A stretch of 5,334 nt of DNA from Acidobacteriota bacterium (GCA_030624355.1 JAUXKG010000207.1:1-5334), one strand, 5' to 3'. Positions 1 through 5,334 are shown, counted from the first letter of the stretch. Program-made: numbers and translations. Notes: generated by a model from the letters alone, not told the origin.

Positions 1-7
1 GTTTCAT
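1..7 (-). CDS. Start of a further operon gene, cut by the window edge
   Basis: On the minus strand an ATG at 7..5 overlaps the TGA stop of the pspA-like gene (6..4) in the classic ATGA arrangement, which usually means translational coupling. Just upstream lies a near-consensus ribosome binding site at about 19..12. Only two codons (Met-Lys) plus one base are visible, so the product cannot be named. The call rests on the start/stop overlap and the strength of the ribosome binding site, not on any coding signal. If real, this is at least the third gene of the VWA-pspA operon. Confidence 0.6.
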
Positions 8-591
8 GAGGCACCTCCCTTGTTGAGGCTGTCGCGTATCCGGATCCACTCCAGTTCAATCTCTTCCTCGCTGACCTGCATGCCACCGGTACCCGGATAG
101 CCGGCACGATGCTCGGCCGTGGAGAGGATGGACTCGGCTACGGAAAAGGCCGAATCCTCCTCTGCGGTGGGTACAAACAGCTTGGCCTTCTCGACAATCG
201 ACTCCAGCTGGTCCTGCTGAAGATCGATTTCCCGGGATTGCTGCTCAGACAGCTTCTCGCCCGTGGAGATGCGTTTTTCGACAACCGCCAGCTGTTTTTC
301 GAAAGCAAGCTTTCGCCCCACGGTTTTGCGGGAAAGCTCCTCGGAACCTTCCTTGAGGCAAAGCTTCAGATCCTTTTGCACCTTTGCCAGCTGTTCCTTC
401 AGATGGGATTCGCTGGCCTTGAGTGAGCTGAGATGCTTTCGGTCTCTGGCCAGCCGGGCCCTCTTCAGGTCGAGGGCCTCCTGCATCTCCCGGATGGCTT
501 GCTTGAGAATCGCTTCCGGCTCTTCGATGATGTCGAGAACGGCGTTGACATCGGCATGAAATAGGCGTTTGACACGATTGGCAATGGCCAT
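4..591 (-). CDS. pspA: PspA/IM30 family protein (phage-shock-protein A-like)
   Basis: 195 residues, almost entirely helical and charged. The N-terminus (MAIANRVKRLF, then an EEPE motif at 23-26 followed by ILKQAIREMQEAL) matches the opening of PspA/Vipp1 proteins: an amphipathic membrane-binding helix, then an E/D-x-PE turn and the conserved helix with REMQ. Residues 27-140 form a long heptad-rich coiled coil, followed by a flexible Gly/Pro stretch (164-170) and a short acidic C-terminal helix (173-190). There is no signal peptide, so the protein is cytoplasmic or peripheral on the inner membrane. Known family members form ESCRT-III-like oligomers that protect damaged membranes. E. coli PspA is about 222 residues, so this one is somewhat short in its C-terminal part. 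The start ATG at 591 has a strong Shine-Dalgarno sequence 6 nt upstream that overlaps the VWA gene's stop codon, so the two genes are very probably co-transcribed and coupled. There is no PspF-type sigma-54 activator in the window. Control by the divergent two-component system is an inference. Family assignment is firm; equivalence to E. coli pspA rather than another IM30 paralogue is not. Confidence 0.92.
   Translation of the reverse strand: MAIANRVKRLFHADVNAVLDIIEEPEAILKQAIREMQEALDLKRARLARDRKHLSSLKASESHLKEQLAKVQKDLKLCLKEGSEELSRKTVGRKLAFEKQLAVVEKRISTGEKLSEQQSREIDLQQDQLESIVEKAKLFVPTAEEDSAFSVAESILSTAEHRAGYPGTGGMQVSEEEIELEWIRIRDSLNKGGAS
12..19 (-). promoter_or_regulatory. Strong ribosome binding site for the gene leaving the left edge
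   Basis: The minus strand reads GGGAGGTG, then CCTC, then ATG. The GGAGG core sits 6 nt before the ATG at 7..5, which is ideal spacing. It lies inside the last codons of the pspA-like gene, so it would serve a downstream gene. It is the main reason for believing a third operon gene begins here. Confidence 0.65.
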
Positions 592-597
592 GATATT

Positions 598-604
598 CCT
601 CCTT
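598..604 (-). promoter_or_regulatory. pspA-like gene ribosome binding site overlapping the upstream stop codon
   Basis: The minus strand reads TAAGGAGG, then AATATC, then ATG. The TAA (605..603) ends the VWA gene, and its last two bases form part of the consensus AAGGAGG, 6 nt before the pspA-like start. This fixes the start at 591 and suggests that ribosomes finishing the VWA gene can reinitiate on the pspA-like gene. Confidence 0.85.
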
Positions 605-2075
605 ATTTGCTGTTCTTGTTGACTTCTCTTTGAAGCTGCTGACTGGCACCCAGGAATTCCTTGGCGGCGCGGTTCTGCTTGATCTTTTGGTCGGCACCCT
701 GAAAGGCATCGTCCACCCGCGCCTCCAACTCGTCCAGCTCGCGTCCCGCCTGTTTCTTCAAGCCGGGCACTGCCGCATCAGCGGCCTCGAGGCGGTATCT
801 GTAGGATCTCATCAGCTTCTCAGCCTTGCTTTTCTCTCCGCTGCGAACAAAGTCGCCGAGCTTTCTCATGACCGAGCCCAGGTTGTTCTTTATCCAGGCA
901 TCCCGATAGACATCCTTGTCGATCGACGCTATGGCCTCCTCTTGTTGTTCGGGAGGTACGCAGGCAATCTTCAAGTCCGCGGATCCGACCTGTTGCCGGT
1001 AGGTGCGGCCATCGGAGCGGTAGCTCAAGCTGATATCGCCAATGATGTACTCGGCCGGGACGTGGTTGGCGACCCGGAGAGTTGCCATGAAGCTCTTTGA
1101 ACTATCCTGGAAAAGTTGGCCGGTTCGAATCACGGCCGTTCGGCCTTCCAGGACAAAGGGGTAACCGGCGGCCTCGACAAGCTCCACACCGGTCGGCAGA
1201 TCAATTCGCAGCTCGGAGCCGTCGGCGTAGATGTCACGAGAATCGGACAACTCCTTGGCCAGGATCGTTCCCAGAGATTCCAGGTGCTCCAGATAACTGA
1301 AACTGCCCATGCCGTGGTCTGCCAGGGAAGCCATCAGGGTTTCGTTGAAGCCGAGTCCCATGCCGATCGTCGACACAACACTGCCGTGGTCGGCGATCCG
1401 TCTGGCGATGGCGCCCAGTGCCGCAGGATCCACGATGCCGGCATTGGCGTGACCGTCCGATAGGAGAATGACACGCCGTCGCCGATCGGAAGAGATGGAG
1501 GCTTGAACCATGTCTTCGCCGAACAGGAGCGCCTCACCCATATTGGTGGAAGCTCCAATACTCAGACTGTTCACGATGTCTCTGAAGCGCTGTACGTTGC
1601 GGGAGTTGGCCCAGATCAAAGGCGACTGAACACGGGCCCCGCTGTCGAAGGTGATCAGAGCGATACGGTCATTCTTCATGAGTCGATCCAACAAGGAATG
1701 GACAGCCTTTGTGGCATACCTCCACTTGTTGTCTTCTCCCATGGAACCACTTCGATCCAGAATGATCACGACGTCGGTGGGCATTCTGAGAGCATCCGGT
1801 CGTGATAGTGCCGGGGTCATGACGGACAGGTCGAGATAGACCGTACCATCACTGCCCTGGACGATCATGGGCTGCGACAGGGAAGCTCGCAGCTGAACAC
1901 CGGTTCTGGGATGGACAGACCACTGCTGGGTGTTATTGCCCACGCCCCCGTATCCGGTAAAGGCTCCTGCTTGCACCTGAACCCAGATGACTGTTGCCAG
2001 GATACCCAGGAGCAAGACCAGTGTTCCGCCCCTCCTGGATCTTCCGAATGATGTGAGTCTGTTTACTACGTTCAT
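603..2075 (-). CDS. Exported or membrane-anchored von Willebrand factor A (VWA) domain protein
   Basis: 490 residues from the ATG at 2075. A GTG-started extension to 2132 is possible but has no good ribosome binding site, while the ATG at 2075 has AAGGAG 6 nt upstream. Residues 8-17 are basic (GRSRRGG) and 18-35 hydrophobic (LVLLLGILATVIWVQVQA), giving a signal peptide with possible cleavage after VQA36, or an uncleaved anchor. The VWA domain spans about 101-275 with a complete metal-ion-dependent adhesion site: DxSxS at D107/S109/S111, T177 in ASTNMG, and D207 in LLSDG. Such sites bind Mg2+ or Mn2+ and mediate protein contacts. A beta-rich region follows (about 285-370). The C-terminal 100 residues are helical and charged, probably coiled coil, with no second membrane segment. 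The layout recalls bacterial 'Ca-activated chloride channel homologue' VWA proteins, a database label that should not be read as channel activity. As first gene of the operon with the PspA-like protein, and divergent from a two-component system, it is plausibly an envelope-stress partner. Its ligand is unknown. Confidence 0.9.
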   Translation of the reverse strand: MNVVNRLTSFGRSRRGGTLVLLLGILATVIWVQVQAGAFTGYGGVGNNTQQWSVHPRTGVQLRASLSQPMIVQGSDGTVYLDLSVMTPALSRPDALRMPTDVVIILDRSGSMGEDNKWRYATKAVHSLLDRLMKNDRIALITFDSGARVQSPLIWANSRNVQRFRDIVNSLSIGASTNMGEALLFGEDMVQASISSDRRRRVILLSDGHANAGIVDPAALGAIARRIADHGSVVSTIGMGLGFNETLMASLADHGMGSFSYLEHLESLGTILAKELSDSRDIYADGSELRIDLPTGVELVEAAGYPFVLEGRTAVIRTGQLFQDSSKSFMATLRVANHVPAEYIIGDISLSYRSDGRTYRQQVGSADLKIACVPPEQQEEAIASIDKDVYRDAWIKNNLGSVMRKLGDFVRSGEKSKAEKLMRSYRYRLEAADAAVPGLKKQAGRELDELEARVDDAFQGADQKIKQNRAAKEFLGASQQLQREVNKNSK

Positions 2076-2081
2076 GTTGTT

Positions 2082-2087
2082 CTCCTT
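2082..2087 (-). promoter_or_regulatory. VWA gene ribosome binding site
   Basis: The minus strand reads AAAGGAGA, then ACAAC, then ATG at 2075. AAGGAG lies 6 nt before the start. This decides the start in favour of the 490-residue product and leaves the basic-plus-hydrophobic export signal at the very N-terminus, as expected. Confidence 0.85.
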
Positions 2088-2154
2088 TCCATTACGTTTG
2101 TGTTGTCTTGGGCGGCCCGTGGACCACCTCACTCATACCAGGTTAACGTTGCTC

Positions 2155-2176
2155 AACTGTGAGGTTGAAGACAGTT
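2155..2176. repeat. Inverted repeat AACTGT-N10-ACAGTT, candidate operator
   Basis: AACTGT at 2155-2160 is matched by its exact reverse complement ACAGTT at 2171-2176, 10 nt apart. The centre-to-centre spacing of 16 nt is somewhat long for a symmetric dimer site. A smaller overlapping inverted repeat, TCAAC (2153-2157) with GTTGA (2164-2168), shares the left arm. It lies mid-way in the divergent region, 80 nt from the VWA start and 69 nt from the regulator start. Six-base arms can arise by chance, so function is inference. Confidence 0.35.
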
Positions 2177-2196
2177 CTCTGTAAAAAAGACGGGTG

Positions 2197-2219
2197 CCGA
2201 TTTTTACAATCGGTTTACA
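2197..2219. repeat. CCGATT/AATCGG palindrome interleaved with an 11-nt-period TTTACA direct repeat, candidate response-regulator site
   Basis: CCGATT (2197-2202) and AATCGG (2208-2213) form a 6-bp inverted repeat with a 5-nt spacer. TTTACA occurs at 2203-2208 and again at 2214-2219, exactly 11 nt apart. A reverse-complement copy, TGTAAA, occurs at 2180-2185. OmpR/PhoB-family regulators bind tandem half-sites with about one helical turn between them, so the 11-nt period is suggestive of autoregulation by the regulator encoded immediately downstream. The site overlaps the TACAAT -10-like element at 2205-2210. Assignment as an operator is inference from spacing and place. Confidence 0.4.
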
Positions 2220-2244
2220 CATGTCCGATCACAAAGGCATTACA

Positions 2245-2955
2245 ATGAAGGACATGAAGACCAAGCCCAGACTGCTGATCATCGAGGATGAAGAGGCAAT
2301 CCTGCAGGGGCTGGCCGATGTCTTTGTCTACAATGGATACGAGGTGGAGACTGCCGTTGAGGGCATCTCGGGCCTGGAAATGGCACTGCAGGGTGGATAT
2401 CACCTGATTCTTCTGGACATCATGCTTCCCGGTCTGGATGGGTTCAGCATCTGTAATAAGATTCGTGAGGCTGATCGGCATCTGCCCATCATCATGCTTA
2501 CCGCCAAGACCTCGGAAGAAGACATCATCGAGGGGCTGCAACTGGGAGCAGACGACTACGTTCCCAAGCCTTTCTCGGTCAGAGAGCTGGTGGCCCGGGT
2601 GGCGGCGGTTCTCAGGCGATCGGGCAAACTGCACACCGATATGCAGGCCTTCAGTTTGGGAGATCTGGTCATTCATCCGGAACGTTTGAGTGGCACCCGG
2701 AATGGAAAGGAGATCCTTTTCACCCGCCGGGAGCTGGAGATTCTGGTGTACCTGAGCAGCCATGGAACGCGTCCTGTTTCCCGGCAGGAGCTGCTGCGGG
2801 AAGTGTGGGGCTATGCCAATGTGGACTACCTGGAAACGCGAACAGTGGATATCCACGTGGCCAAGCTTCGGCGCAAGATCGAGAAGGATTCAAGCCAGCC
2901 CCAGCTGTTGGTGACGGTTCGTGGCGAGGGTTATCAATTGAAGGTGCAGGGATGA
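2245..2955 (+). CDS. OmpR/PhoB-family DNA-binding response regulator
   Basis: 236 residues from the ATG at 2245, the usual length for the family. The receiver domain (about 8-125) has the acidic triad residues E14/D15, phospho-acceptor D58 in LLDIMLPG, T86 in MLTAK and K108 in PKPF, so it should be phosphorylated normally. The winged-helix DNA-binding domain (about 135-233) shows FTRRELEIL, the recognition-helix region RTVDIHVAKLRRKIE and the wing TVRGEGYQL. A weak AAAGG lies 7 nt before the ATG at 2245. In-frame alternatives are GTG 2194 and ATG 2221, which would add 17 or 8 non-conserved residues, and ATG 2254. The gene overlaps the kinase by 4 nt (ATGA), so the two form one translationally coupled cognate pair. 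Likely targets are its own promoter and the divergent VWA-pspA operon, inferred from the shared control region. Overall it resembles PhoB/KdpE/RstA-type regulators, but no specific orthologue is recognisable. Confidence 0.95.
   Translation: MKDMKTKPRLLIIEDEEAILQGLADVFVYNGYEVETAVEGISGLEMALQGGYHLILLDIMLPGLDGFSICNKIREADRHLPIIMLTAKTSEEDIIEGLQLGADDYVPKPFSVRELVARVAAVLRRSGKLHTDMQAFSLGDLVIHPERLSGTRNGKEILFTRRELEILVYLSSHGTRPVSRQELLREVWGYANVDYLETRTVDIHVAKLRRKIEKDSSQPQLLVTVRGEGYQLKVQG
2941..2946 (+). promoter_or_regulatory. Histidine kinase ribosome binding site inside the regulator gene
   Basis: AAGGTG lies 5 nt before the ATG at 2952, within the last codons of the response regulator. Together with the ATGA overlap it fixes the kinase start at 2952. 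That start puts a Met-Lys-Lys-plus-hydrophobic membrane segment at the N-terminus, and discards a 49-residue out-of-family extension back to 2805 that is only the regulator read in another frame. Confidence 0.7.
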
Positions 2956-4961
2956 AAAAGCTGCGCCTCTACTTCGTATTTTTCTTTATTCTGCTGGCCC
3001 TTCCCATTGCCATACTGTTAAGGCACACTTACGGAAATTTGGAGCAGGAGTCTTTCTTCTTTTATCGCAAGACGACCGAAGGCCTGATGGCTACCGTCCA
3101 TCAACGACTTGAAGAGAATCTTGCCGACGAGGAGCAGCGTCCCTACACCCACTACCGCTACGTTCATGTCGCGGAACGGCCCGTTCCTCAGCAGGAAGGG
3201 CTGAATCTGTCTCCATTGGCCGATTTTCCGGTGGAATCTGACATTCCCGGAATCTTGGGATACTACCAGATCGATCCGGACGGAAGCTTTCACACGCCTC
3301 TTTTACCGGAGGAGACTACCGCGGATGGGATGGTTGTTCCACTTAAAAAAGAGCGTGAGCAGGTAAGAGACCAACTGGCCGGGCTGCTCAAGGATCAGCC
3401 CTTTTTACCCCCGAGTGGTTTGCGCAGTCAGCGGGAGGAGCCGCAACAAAAGAAATCCAACGAGTCTGTAAAGGAAAGATTTGCCGATTTGAGGAAAAAC
3501 ATCGAATCCAGCGCGGATGCCAGTCTGGAGCGGAAATACTACCGGGAGGCTTCCCAGCCGACCGTATCCATGGGATTGAGCGAGGAGGAAGACAGGGCCG
3601 AGAGCAGCAGTTATCTCAAACGTCAGGTTCAAAAAGCCTCACCCCAACAGGCGAAAGTCTTTGACTCCAAGCTCAAGGATGTCTACTCGGCCGATCTGGA
3701 TCAGTTGGAAGCTCAAAGCGCTTCGCCTCAACCTTCCGATTCTCCGCGATACCGTGCAGCCGGCAGGCGGGAGAGCGGTGCTCTGGAAGTGGGAGATGAG
3801 ACCGGCTATCGCAACGATGACATTCGTTCAGAGCCGGAAGTGGTGGTTGAGGTGGATCCCTTTCAGACCCAGCTCATCGATGGAGAGTGGCTGGCCTTTT
3901 ACCGGAAGGTCTGGGCACGGGAGCGGCGCTACACTCAGGGATTTATAGCCCGTCTTCCAGAGTTGATCGAGGCTCAAATGAGACCCGCCCTTATGAACTC
4001 GGCACTGCCGGGCACGGCCTCTTACCTGCTGTTTTACCAGGGTCAGCCCATGCCATCGGCTGCTCTGGAGGCGACAACTGAAAAACCTCTGTTGCTTTAC
4101 GGCTCCGCCTTACCTCACCCTCTGAGCGATTTCCATTTGGCTGTTACCGTGGACAAGCTTCCCCGGAGCCCGGGTCATCGAATCGTAAACTTCCTGGCCC
4201 TCTTTCTTTCTCTCCTGTTTGTCGGAGGTTTTTTCGGGATCTACCGGCTGACTGCCACCCAGATGGAGCTGTCTCAAAAGAAGAGTGATTTTGTTTCGGC
4301 GGTCAGCCACGAACTGAAGACTCCGCTCACGGCAATCCGAATGTATGGTGAGATGCTGATGGAAGATTGGGTCAAGGAAGAGAAAAAGCAGCGCTACTAC
4401 CAGCATATCCATGATGAGAGTGAGCGTCTCAGCCGGCTAATTCAAAACGTTCTGACCCTGGCCGAGTTGGAGCGAAACGAGTGGGAGATGAACCTGACGG
4501 CCTGCAATCCGGTTAAGTTCGTCTCCAGTGTTGTGGATCGTTTGAGTAATCAAGTCCGGGGAGCCGGATTTCAAATTGAAACAGTTGTAGAAGGGGACCC
4601 GAAACCGATTCAAGCCGACAGCGATGCTCTGACTCAGATTCTGATCAATCTCATTGACAACGCCATCAAGTTTTCCAAGGAAGTGGAAAGCAAAAAGATT
4701 GTTTTGACGGTCAGCCAGGTAGGAACAGATTGCTATATTCGCGTCAGGGATTTCGGGCCTGGCATCCCCCGCCGGAAGCTTAAAAGAATTTTCGAGAAGT
4801 TCTATCGCATCGACGACGAGATGACCCGCACCACTCGGGGCACCGGAATCGGCCTGTCACTGGTCAAGATGCTGGCGGATGCCATGAAAGTCCGTGTCGA
4901 CGTGACCAACCGCCGGCCCGGGGCCGAGTTTAGCGTTCGCTTTTCAACCGCTTCCAAGTAA
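2952..4961 (+). CDS. Membrane sensor histidine kinase with a large extracytoplasmic domain
   Basis: 669 residues. The first membrane segment is at about 6-23 and the second at about 413-431 (NFLALFLSLLFVGGFFGIY). The roughly 390 residues between them should face the periplasm. This region is bipartite: a first folded-looking part (about 30-150, with GYYQIDPDGSFHTPLLP at 103-119), a polar Q/S/E/R-rich linker (about 153-297), then a second part (about 298-405, with LAFYRKVW and YTQGFIARLP). I do not recognise a named sensor domain. There is no HAMP domain: only about 20 residues join the second membrane segment to the H-box. The catalytic core is complete: H453 in SHELKTPL (with the ExxT residues E454/T457 typical of kinases that are also phosphatases), N-box with N570, G1 DFGPGIP at 600-606, F-box FEKFYR at 614-619, and G2 GTGIGL at 630-635. 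It should autophosphorylate H453 and pass phosphate to D58 of the regulator encoded just upstream. The ligand is unknown; envelope status is the natural guess given the divergent VWA-pspA operon. Confidence 0.94.
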   Translation: MKKLRLYFVFFFILLALPIAILLRHTYGNLEQESFFFYRKTTEGLMATVHQRLEENLADEEQRPYTHYRYVHVAERPVPQQEGLNLSPLADFPVESDIPGILGYYQIDPDGSFHTPLLPEETTADGMVVPLKKEREQVRDQLAGLLKDQPFLPPSGLRSQREEPQQKKSNESVKERFADLRKNIESSADASLERKYYREASQPTVSMGLSEEEDRAESSSYLKRQVQKASPQQAKVFDSKLKDVYSADLDQLEAQSASPQPSDSPRYRAAGRRESGALEVGDETGYRNDDIRSEPEVVVEVDPFQTQLIDGEWLAFYRKVWARERRYTQGFIARLPELIEAQMRPALMNSALPGTASYLLFYQGQPMPSAALEATTEKPLLLYGSALPHPLSDFHLAVTVDKLPRSPGHRIVNFLALFLSLLFVGGFFGIYRLTATQMELSQKKSDFVSAVSHELKTPLTAIRMYGEMLMEDWVKEEKKQRYYQHIHDESERLSRLIQNVLTLAELERNEWEMNLTACNPVKFVSSVVDRLSNQVRGAGFQIETVVEGDPKPIQADSDALTQILINLIDNAIKFSKEVESKKIVLTVSQVGTDCYIRVRDFGPGIPRRKLKRIFEKFYRIDDEMTRTTRGTGIGLSLVKMLADAMKVRVDVTNRRPGAEFSVRFSTASK

Positions 4962-4984
4962 CAGAGAGCAGACTGTCCCTTTTT

Positions 4985-5334
4985 TTACTCCAACAGAGCC
5001 TGCTGCATCTTCTCATGTTCTTCCGTCCACAACCCGAGTTCTCGAAAGGCCTTGATGGCACCCGGGTGATAGGGGACTTCTCCCACGATATCAATTGGAG
5101 GCAGGGCACTCTGGAGAGAGAAATTTCTGGTGGCACCGGCGATGGACTGAACCTCTTCTGCGTGATCCAACAGGGTCGTGACAATGGTGTAGGCGGAGTC
5201 CTCTGCCAGATCAGCACTGGCATAGACCATCATGGCGAATCCGAGGGCAGGGACAGGTCCAGGCAGCCGGAGTCCGGGAACGTCACCCGGTTGGACCATC
5301 AATGAAAATACGCCTCTGAAAATGTCGGGATACA
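4985..5334 (-). CDS. TAXI-family TRAP transporter solute-binding protein, C-terminal part (5' end beyond window)
   Basis: The reading frame is open from the right edge to a TAA at 4987..4985, giving 115 visible residues of a family that is usually about 310-340 long. The start lies outside the window; in-frame TTG/ATG codons near 5302 are internal, since the frame continues upstream with YPDIFRGVFS. The visible part fits the TAXI C-terminal lobe: a segment GFAMMVYASADLAEDSAYTIVTTLLDHAEEV (an alanine-rich strand, then the 'dlped-vY-iv-al' helix), and the family's closing motif, here EVPYHPGAIKAFRELGLW, close to the usual 'PLHPGA..Y..E.G'. Such proteins bind small organic acids or amino acids in the periplasm and hand them to a TRAP permease. 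No permease gene follows: downstream on this strand is the convergent kinase. The permease must lie upstream of this gene or elsewhere. There is no evident functional link to the two-component system. Confidence 0.85.
   Translation of the reverse strand, partial: YPDIFRGVFSLMVQPGDVPGLRLPGPVPALGFAMMVYASADLAEDSAYTIVTTLLDHAEEVQSIAGATRNFSLQSALPPIDIVGEVPYHPGAIKAFRELGLWTEEHEKMQQALLE

Larger units (their letters stand above)
2076..2244. promoter_or_regulatory. Shared divergent control region between the VWA-pspA operon and the two-component system
   Basis: This 169-nt stretch separates the start codons of the two divergent units and must contain both promoters unless they lie further inside genes. 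It is locally AT-rich around 2180-2220 compared with the flanking genes. No strong -35/-10 pair is visible on either strand. The best -10-like element for the plus strand is TACAAT at 2205-2210, with no good -35 at 17 nt, as would suit an activator-dependent promoter. It would place transcription start near 2217 and leave a leader of roughly 28 nt. Repeats that might be operators are listed separately. No small gene or RNA is evident. Confidence 0.6.

Noticed and set aside
245..709. 154-codon minus-strand open frame across the VWA/pspA junction
   Set aside because: It is a shifted reading of the pspA-like and VWA genes on the same strand. Its product is Arg/Pro/Ser-rich without a recognisable fold, while the overlapped frames carry clear family motifs.
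630..1463. Several plus-strand open frames opposite the VWA gene (630-1100, 1097-1300, 1116-1463)
   Set aside because: They overlap each other and the VWA gene, have no family resemblance or ribosome binding site, and are shadows of a long GC-biased gene.
2076..2132. 19-residue N-terminal extension of the VWA protein from a GTG at 2132
   Set aside because: It lacks a good ribosome binding site, would bury the export signal behind polar residues, and is outcompeted by ATG 2075 with AAGGAG at 6 nt.
2215..2856. 213-codon antisense open frame opposite the response regulator
   Set aside because: It is a by-product of codon bias in the regulator gene. The regulator carries all receiver and winged-helix residues, and the antisense product resembles nothing and has no convincing ribosome binding site.
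2805..2951. 49-residue N-terminal extension of the kinase
   Set aside because: It lies wholly inside the response regulator's DNA-binding domain in another frame. The ATGA overlap and ribosome binding site at 2941-2946 mark 2952 as the start.
3405..3840. The kinase's polar linker as a sign of a frameshift or inserted element
   Set aside because: The frame stays open throughout, base composition does not change sharply, and no flanking repeats are visible. A disordered linker explains it better.
4961..4986. Run of seven T (4980-4986) after the kinase stop as an intrinsic terminator
   Set aside because: The only stem upstream is ACAG (4961-4964) with CTGT (4974-4977), four base pairs round a 9-nt loop, which is too weak. 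The T-run also runs into the TAXI gene's stop codon. On the other strand it reads as A's.
1..5334. tRNA, rRNA, CRISPR array or insertion sequence
   Set aside because: No cloverleaf-like sequence, regularly spaced repeats, transposase frame or terminal inverted repeats were found; coding sequence fills nearly all of the window.

Overview
The window is a compact bacterial regulatory locus of moderate to high GC. It has ATGA gene overlaps, strong Shine-Dalgarno sequences and almost no non-coding DNA. The gene set (a PspA/IM30 protein, an exported von Willebrand factor A protein, a two-component system with a large extracytoplasmic sensor, and a TAXI-type TRAP solute-binding protein) suggests a Gram-negative-type bacterium. 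Nothing here fixes the phylum or species.

Layout. On the minus strand, reading right to left from 2075, an exported VWA-domain protein (603..2075) is followed 11 nt later by a PspA/IM30 protein (4..591). Right at the left edge, a third gene starts in an ATGA overlap behind a near-consensus ribosome binding site, so the operon continues out of the window. On the plus strand, reading away from the same control region, an OmpR/PhoB-type response regulator (2245..2955) overlaps by 4 nt a sensor histidine kinase (2952..4961). The 169-nt gap between the two divergent units (2076..2244) is the only substantial non-coding stretch. It holds several short inverted and direct repeats that could be operators. 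After the kinase, a convergent minus-strand gene enters from the right edge: the C-terminal 115 residues of a TAXI-family TRAP transporter solute-binding protein (4985..5334). Only 23 nt separate the two stop codons, and no convincing terminator hairpin is present.

How the genes may work together. The two-component system lies back-to-back with the VWA-pspA operon and shares its control region. The simplest reading is an envelope-stress module: the kinase senses something outside the inner membrane through a roughly 390-residue domain, and the regulator binds the shared intergenic region to control itself and the VWA-PspA operon. PspA would then act on the cytoplasmic face of the membrane, and the VWA protein outside it or anchored in it. 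This link is inferred from gene order and has not been shown. The TAXI gene looks unrelated and probably belongs to a neighbouring transcription unit.
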